A DNA stretch of 16,183 nucleotides. Origin: Sphaerochaeta sp. (GTDB lineage Bacteria; Spirochaetota; Spirochaetia; Sphaerochaetales; Sphaerochaetaceae). Numbering within the stretch: position 1 is the first letter of the stretch; each line of letters starts with the position of its first letter. The notes under the pieces are model-generated. The model was not told the DNA's origin, did not search any database, and saw nothing but the letters and a program-made list of their open reading frames with translations. The translations under genes and the position numbers were made by a program. The stretch is taken from assembly GCA_023228445.1 (NCBI GenBank), contig JALOBD010000034.1:1-16183 (forward strand), in the 5' to 3' direction. Of this stretch, positions 7,800 to 14,526 are shown in pieces.

Positions 7800-8090
7800 G
7801 CCACCATTATTGCACGAATTCTACGATTTGCAAGCCCTAAAAAATAAATTTTATTATTTGAAAGTCATAAATACTACAAAAGCTCAATTCACCATGGTAT
7901 TGAAACCCTCTCCCGTCAGTATGGGACAGGAAATGCCTCAGCACGATGGTTTTCTTCGAATTATTCACATTGTATGAGTATAGAGGCTTTGGCCAACAGA
8001 GCACTGTCATCGGTGATCCTCCCCTGCGAACATGAGAGCGATAAGTCAGCATGGAAGAAGATCTCAAAGCCTAATGAATCTATCCATGCT
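7800..8090. other. Intergenic gap between the two operons
   Basis: This 291-bp stretch holds the 5' region of the left operon and the 3' end of the right operon. The AT-rich palindrome at 7842-7859 is its clearest element. An 8-bp inverted repeat (agcatgga at 8048-8055, tccatgct at 8083-8090) abuts the stop codon of the lyase gene but has a 27-base loop and no U-run. I see no convincing terminator, so read-through between the operons is possible. Short open frames here lack ribosome sites and family resemblance. Confidence 0.6.
7842..7859. promoter_or_regulatory. Candidate operator upstream of the ROK gene
   Basis: An inverted repeat aaataa - 6 bp - ttattt lies 43-60 bases before the ROK start codon in an otherwise gene-free 291-bp gap. 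TTATTT/AAATAA-like arms are in the style of known ROK (NagC/Mlc) operators. Sequences resembling -10 boxes (TAATAA, TAAAAT on the minus strand) lie within it, so binding would block the promoter, consistent with autoregulation. The arms are short and AT-only, so chance is not excluded. Confidence 0.4.
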
Positions 8091-9038
8091 CTACAGGAGG
8101 CTCTTGAGCATCTGGATATCATTATTGCCCCCGGTAATAACAAAACAGACCTTCTCGTGGGTATCGACTGAGAGCGTCTTGCTCATCGCCGATGCGAGAC
8201 CAAGGCAGGAGGAGGGTTCGGCGATGATTTTTGCATCGAGGACACATGCGCGAAGAGCCGCCTTGATGCTCTCCTCATCAACGAGTGTAATCTCATCTAC
8301 CATCTCTTGTATTCTGCGGTAGTTACCCGGATCGGCATGATCGCAACGGGTGCCATCGGCTATCGTGTCTACATGGCCGAGGGTGACCGGAAACCCCGAT
8401 TTCAAACTCTCTGTATAGCGTGGAGCACCAGACGGCTCAACCCCAACAACCTTAATCTGGTTAGAGAGTCCCTTGATAGCAGTGGCGATGCCACTGATAA
8501 GCCCCCCTCCGCCAACGGGAACGACAATTGTATCGATCTGGGGACACGCTTCCACTATCTCAAGGCCAATGGTGCCCTGGCCTGCAATGACAGCTTCATC
8601 CGCATGTGAATGGACCAACACCTTGCCCATTGCCTGGAGTTCCCGGGCTTTCGCTGCTCGCTCACTCGATGCCGTGCCAGCAAATAACACCGTTGCGCCA
8701 AGGGCGCGAATTGCTTCAAGCTTGGAAGGATTCGGATTGTGCGGCATCACGACATGCACATCGAGGCTGAGTTTTGATGCCGCCCAGCTGACCGCTTTTG
8801 CATGGTTGCCGGAACTCGCGGTCACCACTCCTGCCCGTCGTTGCTCCGCTGTCAGCTGCAATAGGCTGTTCATTGCACCGCGAATCTTGAATGATCCGGT
8901 CAATTGTAGATTCTCAGCTTTCAGATAGACCTGACAGCCGGCGACACTGTCGAGAGCAGGCACCCTGAGTAACGGAGTCTCGAGAATGTGGCCCCTCAGT
9001 CTTTGTTGAGCCTCGATACTATCGGAAAGGCCAATCAT
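8091..9038 (-). CDS. PLP-dependent threonine dehydratase/serine racemase-family lyase
   Basis: A 315-residue fold-type II PLP enzyme lacking the C-terminal ACT regulatory domain of biosynthetic IlvA, so a catabolic or substrate-specialised member. K51 in GSFKIRGA is the Schiff-base lysine; SSGNHA (75-80) binds the substrate carboxylate; VPVGGGGLISG (about 173-183) is the phosphate-binding glycine loop; FVITGGNND closes the active site. Family activities include threonine/serine dehydration, serine racemisation and threo-3-hydroxyaspartate ammonia-lyase; sequence alone does not separate these. Start ATG 9038 has GAGG about seven bases upstream and lies nine bases after the aldolase stop. It is the last gene of the right operon, where it would deaminate a beta-hydroxy amino acid to a keto acid feeding the neighbouring aldolase or aminotransferase. 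Confidence 0.88.
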   Translation of the reverse strand: MIGLSDSIEAQQRLRGHILETPLLRVPALDSVAGCQVYLKAENLQLTGSFKIRGAMNSLLQLTAEQRRAGVVTASSGNHAKAVSWAASKLSLDVHVVMPHNPNPSKLEAIRALGATVLFAGTASSERAAKARELQAMGKVLVHSHADEAVIAGQGTIGLEIVEACPQIDTIVVPVGGGGLISGIATAIKGLSNQIKVVGVEPSGAPRYTESLKSGFPVTLGHVDTIADGTRCDHADPGNYRRIQEMVDEITLVDEESIKAALRACVLDAKIIAEPSSCLGLASAMSKTLSVDTHEKVCFVITGGNNDIQMLKSLL

Positions 9039-9047
9039 CGGGTACCT

Positions 9048-9755
9048 CTACACGGGATTTTTCTTAAGGAGCATCTCCTCCACCCACTGAGGTGCCAACT
9101 GAGGAGCTGGTTTTCCTGCCTTCGCCATTGCACAATACTCATCGATGGTGATTTTGCGCTTGATCTCATAATCAAGCTTCTTCTCAGCGGCAGCAAACAC
9201 CTCTTCGATCCTATGCTTGGGGACGATGGTGACGCCATCAGCATCCCCGACCACCAGGTCTCCTGGCTGGACATCCACTCCAGCACAGCTGATCGGATGA
9301 TTGATCTTGCCAGGACCGACCTTACTCGGGCCACGCTGGATATAGCCTTTGGAGAAGACGGGAAAGCCCATCTCTTTCAGACTCAACCGATCCCGTACCA
9401 ATCCGTCGACAACGATACCATTATAACCGACCGCCTGCGCCGCTCCTCCGATCAAGTCACCCATGTAGGAGCACTCGACAAATCCTTTGCCATCTACCAC
9501 CATCACGTATCCCGGTTTCCCTTGATAGACCGCGACGTGGATTGGAAAGTTATCCCCATTCTGGGTCTCTACGGTAATCGCAGTACCGATCAACTTGGTA
9601 TGTTCATCGATGGGCAGCATCGAGGCATCCATACACCCTTCATTCTTAATGCCGAGGCCTTTCATGCCATCTGCCAATAGGGCAGAGCCGAATTTCTGTG
9701 CATGATGAATAATGTCCTCGGATAATAGGCTGGGAAACGGAAGATAGTTGTCCAA
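9048..9755 (-). CDS. RraA-fold aldolase (HMG/CHA aldolase or oxaloacetate decarboxylase type)
   Basis: A 235-residue member of the RraA / 4-hydroxy-4-methyl-2-oxoglutarate (HMG) aldolase family. GD at 99-100 followed by exactly 20 residues and R121-D122 gives the D-X20-R-D motif of the metal-dependent aldolases; IVVDGLVRD, GPGKINHPISCAGVDVQPGD and VVGDADGVTIVP are further signatures. Enzymes with this motif cleave HMG to two pyruvates, or 4-carboxy-4-hydroxy-2-oxoadipate to pyruvate and oxaloacetate, and often decarboxylate oxaloacetate; an RNase E inhibitor role is unlikely. The start is TTG at 9755 with AGGAG eight bases upstream; no in-frame ATG gives a full N-terminus. It is separated from the binding-protein gene by a strong hairpin and sits directly before the PLP lyase, consistent with a terminal, pyruvate-forming step. 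Confidence 0.9.
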   Translation of the reverse strand: MDNYLPFPSLLSEDIIHHAQKFGSALLADGMKGLGIKNEGCMDASMLPIDEHTKLIGTAITVETQNGDNFPIHVAVYQGKPGYVMVVDGKGFVECSYMGDLIGGAAQAVGYNGIVVDGLVRDRLSLKEMGFPVFSKGYIQRGPSKVGPGKINHPISCAGVDVQPGDLVVGDADGVTIVPKHRIEEVFAAAEKKLDYEIKRKITIDEYCAMAKAGKPAPQLAPQWVEEMLLKKNPV

Positions 9756-9789
9756 AATTTTTGCTCCTCGATATCAATAAAAAGCATAT

Positions 9790-9820
9790 CATGCAGCTCT
9801 GGGATAATCAGAGCTGCATG
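9790..9820 (-). promoter_or_regulatory. Strong intercistronic hairpin after the TAXI binding-protein gene
   Basis: A perfect 12-bp stem (catgcagctctg and its complement) with a 7-base loop begins 14 bases after the binding-protein stop. In the transcribed direction it is followed by ATATGC and then five T residues, so it could act as a partial terminator or as a 3' stabiliser of the binding-protein message. Either would make the periplasmic receptor more abundant than the downstream enzymes. Confidence 0.85.
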
Positions 9821-9834
9821 AAAACCATCCGCTA

Positions 9835-10803
9835 TTACAATACCTTGATTTCCTTGTAATACTTTGCAGCCCCGGGGTGGAGGGGAGCGATTACTGCATC
9901 AACGACGTTTTCAGGAGCGAGGTCCTTGAAGAAGGCATGAGCCGCAACCAACTCTTTCTTGTGCTCAAGGATGCTCTTCGTGACCTCATAGGCCACGTCG
10001 TCTGCCAGATCTTCATGACAGAATACCGTGGTCCAATACCCGACAGTCTCTACATCCTGCGTCTGTCCAACATAGGTGCCGGCAGGGATGATGAGCTTGG
10101 TCATTTCCGCATACGCATTTGCAAGGACCTTGATCTGCGCATCAGATAGACTCAAAAGCGAAAAGGTCGATCCATTGCCGATGACGTCAACCATCCATGC
10201 AGCGCCAAGGCCAGTTGCATCAAAGATTGCGTCAATCTGTCCAGTCTTGAGCCGTGATGCCGCCTGTGTGCGGTTGCCGCTGTATTCGAGCCGTACACTT
10301 TCGATGGGAACTCCCAAGAGCGGCAGGAACTTGAGCGCACTGCTCTCAATACCATCGCCTGGGGTCATACATTCAACCCGAGCTCCTGCGAGCTGCGAGA
10401 CATCTGAAGCCCCAAAGCCTTTTCTGACCAGGATGTGTACTGGAGTGGAATTGTAGTTGAACAACGTGCGGATGTCCGTGACAGCTCCATCTGTAAATTG
10501 TTCTTCCCCAGCGACAGCAGAGGCAACCACTGATGCCTGAGACATGCCGATGCTGACCTCTTTCTCCGATACAGCCACCACGTTATACGCACTCCCGTTT
10601 GTTGCTTGGGCTGTTACCTTCAAATCGGTGGTGTCACTGATCACCGATGCCATCGCGGCTCCCATGGTAAAGAAGTTGCCTCCGAGACTCGCTGTTCCAA
10701 TACTCAGCTCGACAGGCCTCTTCGCCGCTTCCGATGCCCCTGCAGCAAACACAACGGACATCGAGACCACTAGTACCAGACAAACTGTTACAAACTTTCT
10801 CAT
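9835..10803 (-). CDS. TAXI-family TRAP transporter solute-binding protein
   Basis: A 322-residue extracytoplasmic receptor. Residues 1-21 are a Sec signal (MRKFVTV, hydrophobic core, VFAAG), followed by the GASEAA linker common in spirochaete binding proteins; there is no lipobox Cys. The mature part opens with LSIGTASLGGNFFTMGAAMA, the TAXI hallmark (IGTAxxGG..y..G..la), then KVTAQATNGSAYNV and the VSIGMSQASV segment, and a later LKTGQIDAIF. TAXI receptors pair with fused TRAP permeases and bind acidic ligands such as glutamate or 2-oxoglutarate where known. Start ATG 10803 has AAGGAG seven bases upstream. It lies 40 bases after the permease gene and is followed by a strong hairpin. Its ligand is presumably the substrate of the surrounding enzymes. 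Confidence 0.94.
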   Translation of the reverse strand: MRKFVTVCLVLVVSMSVVFAAGASEAAKRPVELSIGTASLGGNFFTMGAAMASVISDTTDLKVTAQATNGSAYNVVAVSEKEVSIGMSQASVVASAVAGEEQFTDGAVTDIRTLFNYNSTPVHILVRKGFGASDVSQLAGARVECMTPGDGIESSALKFLPLLGVPIESVRLEYSGNRTQAASRLKTGQIDAIFDATGLGAAWMVDVIGNGSTFSLLSLSDAQIKVLANAYAEMTKLIIPAGTYVGQTQDVETVGYWTTVFCHEDLADDVAYEVTKSILEHKKELVAAHAFFKDLAPENVVDAVIAPLHPGAAKYYKEIKVL

Positions 10804-10826
10804 TTTCTTTCTCCTTTGTATAATCG

Positions 10827-10844
10827 AACACTTTGAATAGTGTT
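10827..10844 (-). other. Short inverted repeat between permease and binding-protein genes
   Basis: aacact and agtgtt form a 6-bp stem with a 6-base loop that reaches into the last base of the permease stop codon. It is weak, has no U-run, and its role, if any, is unclear. Confidence 0.35.
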
Positions 10845-12766
10845 TAGACCGCCTTCAATCGAACATTGATTTTCTTGTAATCAATAAAATACAAGTACGC
10901 GACATACAACATGCCTATTGGGAGCGCGATTGCAGAAATAAGGACACTCGGCCAGATCAATGCGATTGCACAGATAAGCAACACAACGATATCCCGAGGC
11001 TTGAGTGTGATGAACAGAGCCTTTTCCAAGACTGCGCACAACAGCAGAAGACCGAATCCTGTGACCAGGAAGGAGAAGAGGGTAGACCAGATAGTCCCTA
11101 TCCCAAGTCCCAAGAGCAGCTGGGGGGAGTAAATGAAGATGAACGGAACGATGAACCCAGCCAACGCAATCTTCATTGCAGAGAATCCAATCCTATTTGG
11201 GTTTCCTCCAGAGAGAGCAGCCGCCGCATAGGCACCAGTTGCAACCGGCGGGGTAATCGCTGACATGCACCCGAAGTAAAAGACGAAGAGGTGTGCTGGC
11301 AGCACTTCCAACCCAAGGAACGTCACCAATGCAGGGGCGGCGCTGATGCTCGTCAAAACATACGCTGCCGACGTAGGGAGCCCCATGCCAAGAATTATGG
11401 CAACTACCATCGTCATCAGCAGGGTCACGAACTTGATTCCACCAGCTATGTCAAAAATAATCTTGGAGATGGTCATCGTGATACCTGTGAGAGAGAACAC
11501 GCCCACAATTATTCCGACAATTGCCGTTGCAACACCGAGTCCCATCGTCGTTCGTGCCGCTCGAGTCAGAATATTCACAACTTTCCCCATGCTCAATCGC
11601 GTCTCTTTCTTAAAGGATGAGGCAAGGATTGCCACCACAATACCTCCCCAGAAGGCAGAGAACGTAGGTGTGAAATTCATGACGAGGAGGAGCACGATTC
11701 CGATGATCGGAAGCAGGAGATAGGAACGTTTTGCCAGATCCAACCAGTCCGATCTGGCATCGATATTGCATTCCAGCCCAAGCTTGACAGCCCTGAAGTG
11801 CACCACTGCAAAGACAGAAATGTAGTAGAGGGTTGCGGGGAATACCGCTGCCAAGGCGAGTCTGGCGTAGGGAATATTGAGGGTATCAGCCAACATGAAC
11901 GCGGTAGCCCCCATGACCGGAGGCATAATTTGTCCTCCTGCCGACGCAGCACACTCCACCGCTCCTGAAAAATCCTTGTCATACCCTGTCTTTTTCATCA
12001 ATGGTATGGTGAAAGAACCAGTGGTCGCTACGTTCGCGGACGTCTCACCGCTCACCATACCCAACAGACCACTGGAGACAACCGCTACTTTCGCAGGGCC
12101 TCCCCGAGAGCGGCCACAGAGGGCGTTCGCCAGATCGTTGAAGTAGTCGGCAATCCCGACTTCCTGCAAGACAGCACCAAAGATGACAAACACAACCAGA
12201 GTCTCAGCGGAAACACCCAATGCAAAACCGAAGACACCCTCACCACCCAAGACCAAGTGGGTCATGATTCGTTTGGCAGAGAACCCCGGATGAGAGAGTA
12301 CTCCCGTGAAGTACTTGCCAAATAGCACATAGGCCAATGCAAGCAGCGCGAGGATAACAAGACCAGGACTTGCCACCCGTCGGCCAGCTTCAAACATGAG
12401 GATCAGCAGCAAAATACTCAACACGACATCGACTTGCGCAGACCTTCCCGCCATCTTCGTGAGGACACCAATTCTCTGAATGGAGTACGCAAATACGACA
12501 ACAGTCGCCAAAATCAGCAACAGGTTGATGACTCCCAGTTTGCGTTGATTTTCTCTCTTCGTTATGGGCGACAAAAAGAGGACCATGATGATACAGAATG
12601 CCAAGTGTATCATCCTGACCATTCGCGGAGCCATATATATTATTTGCGATGCAAGTAAGATCTGGAATATCATCCAGACTATTCCTATCACCAAGATTAT
12701 TTTCTCAATAACCCCTGTGTAGGTCTTTCGCAGGTTTTGCCTACTGATCTTCTCTTCTGTTACCAT
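10844..12766 (-). CDS. TRAP transporter fused permease (4TM/12TM type)
   Basis: A 640-residue integral membrane protein matching the TAXI-associated fusion of the small (DctQ, 4 TM) and large (DctM, 12 TM) TRAP subunits. The first ~130 residues hold about four hydrophobic helices; after a short loop comes the DctM part with GGPAKVAVVSSGLLGMVSGE, SANVATTGSFTIPLMKKTGY and GQIMPPVMGATAFMLAD, the conserved core of the large subunit, and later ILGMGLPTSAAYVL and MSAITPPVATGAYAAA. It uses an ion gradient (commonly Na+) to move ligand delivered by the binding protein encoded next. Start ATG 12766 follows AGGAGG by six bases and lies inside the hydro-lyase small-subunit gene (26-bp overlap), so the transporter is tightly tied to the enzymes. 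Confidence 0.96.
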   Translation of the reverse strand: MVTEEKISRQNLRKTYTGVIEKIILVIGIVWMIFQILLASQIIYMAPRMVRMIHLAFCIIMVLFLSPITKRENQRKLGVINLLLILATVVVFAYSIQRIGVLTKMAGRSAQVDVVLSILLLILMFEAGRRVASPGLVILALLALAYVLFGKYFTGVLSHPGFSAKRIMTHLVLGGEGVFGFALGVSAETLVVFVIFGAVLQEVGIADYFNDLANALCGRSRGGPAKVAVVSSGLLGMVSGETSANVATTGSFTIPLMKKTGYDKDFSGAVECAASAGGQIMPPVMGATAFMLADTLNIPYARLALAAVFPATLYYISVFAVVHFRAVKLGLECNIDARSDWLDLAKRSYLLLPIIGIVLLLVMNFTPTFSAFWGGIVVAILASSFKKETRLSMGKVVNILTRAARTTMGLGVATAIVGIIVGVFSLTGITMTISKIIFDIAGGIKFVTLLMTMVVAIILGMGLPTSAAYVLTSISAAPALVTFLGLEVLPAHLFVFYFGCMSAITPPVATGAYAAAALSGGNPNRIGFSAMKIALAGFIVPFIFIYSPQLLLGLGIGTIWSTLFSFLVTGFGLLLLCAVLEKALFITLKPRDIVVLLICAIALIWPSVLISAIALPIGMLYVAYLYFIDYKKINVRLKAV

Positions 12767-13271
12767 GAAGCTCCTCCTTGTTCAGCGTTGCAACGTACGG
12801 TATCAAGCCACCTGCATCAAGAATTTCACGAATCTTTCCCTGAGGTGCCACGTGGTGTCCAACATATTCGGTTGAGAGATTCCAGATAGTAACAGACTCA
12901 TCCTCCATACGGACACGCACGATATCCCCCTCACGGAAATGAGAGGTATCAGCTTGGATGGCGAGAATCCCATTATTGATTGCATTTCGGAAATAACTTC
13001 TCGCGAAGGACTTTGCAATGATGATCGGGATGCCGGCAGCTTTGACGATCTGTGCGGCCACCTCCATCGCTGATCCACACCCGAAATTCTCTCCTGCGAC
13101 GAAGAGTACCTGATCGACAAGAAGATCAACCAAATTGGGGCGGATATCTTCCATCAGATAGGGGACCAGTTCATATGGATCAATGGTGTCTTTCTTCCTG
13201 CGTGATGAGATGATGTAGTCCGTGTTGATATCATCACCAAAGCAGATCGCTTTCCCTTCGTATTCAAACAT
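12741..13271 (-). CDS. Aconitase-superfamily hydro-lyase small subunit (LeuD/DmdB-like)
   Basis: A 176-residue swivel-domain subunit. FGDDINTDYII (11-21) is the usual N-terminal signature, and ENFGCGSAMEVAA (about 61-73) is the conserved 'FGxGSSRExA' loop with Ala-Met-Glu in place of the usual Ser-Arg-Glu; SFARSYFRNAINNG follows. The substrate-recognition segment after NTDYII, which reads YLRT in isopropylmalate isomerases and YLVY-like in homoaconitases, appears here as RKKD (25-28). ATG 13271 is preferred over GTG 13277 because GGAG lies eight bases before it. The gene overlaps the large subunit by 8 bp and the permease by 26 bp. Together the subunits form a 4Fe-4S hydro-lyase on a branched hydroxy di- or tricarboxylate; leucine or lysine synthesis is unlikely in this setting. 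2,3-Dimethylmalate dehydratase-type enzymes are possible relatives. Confidence 0.88.
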   Translation of the reverse strand: MFEYEGKAICFGDDINTDYIISSRRKKDTIDPYELVPYLMEDIRPNLVDLLVDQVLFVAGENFGCGSAMEVAAQIVKAAGIPIIIAKSFARSYFRNAINNGILAIQADTSHFREGDIVRVRMEDESVTIWNLSTEYVGHHVAPQGKIREILDAGGLIPYVATLNKEELHGNRREDQ

Positions 13272-14523
13272 GCCCACCCCTCCATGGATCTGTTATATGT
13301 CCCGTCAGCGCTGAAGCAATCGCCACGGCAGGTGATGAGAGGTAAATGTGTGAATTGACATTCCCCATACGACCGACAAAGTTCCGGTTGGCGGTAGAGA
13401 GCACATTGAAACCGTCTCTTGGGGTGCCGGGGCTGCTGCCGCAACACGGTCCGCATCCTGGGGGGAGAATCATCGCACCTTTCTCCAGCAATCTGCCAGC
13501 AATACCGCGATTGACCATATGCTTGTAGGTTTCCAGGGAACCAGGCACGATCAAGGTCTCTACCATGAACGGTCCTGGAATCTCCCTGATCACCTCATCG
13601 ACAATCTCAAAATCGCTTATCCTCCCGTTCGTACACGTCCCGATGACGACCATATCAATCGGCGTACCCAATTGCTCGTCTATCGCAACGGCAAGGTCAG
13701 CACGGGGAGGCAGCGAGATCATCAGCGGGACTGTTGCGAGGTCTATTTCAATGGTGCGGGAATACGTACACCCTTCATCAGGGACAACGCAATCATCGAC
13801 GCGAATGTGTTGTGTGTTGCAGTACTCCAACGCTCTCTCATCAAGAGGCATTATGGCACACTTTGCACTACTCTCCGCCGCCAAGTTGCAGATGGTCTTG
13901 CGATCATCCAGAGAGAGGCAACCAACTCCATCGCCATGAAACTCAAGGGCGCGATAATTGGCTCCATCGGCTCCAAGGATCCTCAAGAGGTACAATGCCA
14001 CATCCTTTCCACTGACTCCCTTGCGAAGTATGCCGGTAAGGTTGATCCTGATGGTCTCGGGAATCTTGAACCAGAGGGCTCCCGTTATGAGTGCGAATGC
14101 CAAATCTGATGCCCCGACCCCGACGCTGACGGTATCAAGATAGCCGTGGGTGGTGGTGTGAGAATCTCCCCCGATGATCAGCGTTCCCGCTCTGATATAC
14201 TTCAGCTCATCGATGACTTGATGGGCGATGCCGTGTCCAGCCTCGACCAAAGTAATGCCATACCGATCCCTGAAGTCGAAGAGTTTTTGGTGAAGTCGAG
14301 CGACCTTGCTGTTCGGACAGGGGACGTAGTGATCGATGATGGCCACCACACGCTCAGGATGAATGACCCGGTCACCTCCCATCTTCTCAAAGTAATCGAT
14401 GGAGAGAGGTCCAGACGCATCGTTGGTCAAGATTACATCAATCTGGGCATCAACAATATCCCCTGCACGCGCATCTTTTCCTGACTTTGCACTGAAGATT
14501 TTCTCAACGATTGTCTTGGCCAT
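13264..14523 (-). CDS. Aconitase-superfamily hydro-lyase large subunit (LeuC/HacA/DmdA-like)
   Basis: A 419-residue protein, the length of the archaeal-type LeuC/homoaconitase branch rather than the ~470-residue bacterial LeuC. Cluster ligands are visible as C297 in GTCTNGR and C357/C360 in PPGCGPCCG. Other conserved parts are HGIAHQV (97-103), GGDSHTTTHG (118-127), PDEGCTYSRTIEIDLA and NRNFVGRMGN (379-388). It would catalyse reversible dehydration/hydration of a hydroxy-carboxylate with its partner subunit. Start ATG 14523 has AGGGG nine bases upstream, within the end of the aminotransferase gene, three bases away. Neighbouring transporter, aldolase and PLP enzymes argue for catabolism. The enzyme should be oxygen-sensitive, as expected in an anaerobe. 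Exact substrate unknown. Confidence 0.92.
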   Translation of the reverse strand: MAKTIVEKIFSAKSGKDARAGDIVDAQIDVILTNDASGPLSIDYFEKMGGDRVIHPERVVAIIDHYVPCPNSKVARLHQKLFDFRDRYGITLVEAGHGIAHQVIDELKYIRAGTLIIGGDSHTTTHGYLDTVSVGVGASDLAFALITGALWFKIPETIRINLTGILRKGVSGKDVALYLLRILGADGANYRALEFHGDGVGCLSLDDRKTICNLAAESSAKCAIMPLDERALEYCNTQHIRVDDCVVPDEGCTYSRTIEIDLATVPLMISLPPRADLAVAIDEQLGTPIDMVVIGTCTNGRISDFEIVDEVIREIPGPFMVETLIVPGSLETYKHMVNRGIAGRLLEKGAMILPPGCGPCCGSSPGTPRDGFNVLSTANRNFVGRMGNVNSHIYLSSPAVAIASALTGHITDPWRGGHV

Positions 14524-14526
14524 GAA

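Noticed and set aside
8048..8090. Rho-independent terminator after the PLP lyase gene
   Set aside because: The 8-bp stem has a 27-base loop and no T-run follows it in the transcribed direction.
13264..14523. Reading the hydro-lyase pair as leucine-pathway leuC/leuD
   Set aside because: No leuA or leuB is present, the large subunit has the shorter archaeal-type length, the small-subunit loop differs, and the neighbours are transporter and catabolic enzymes.
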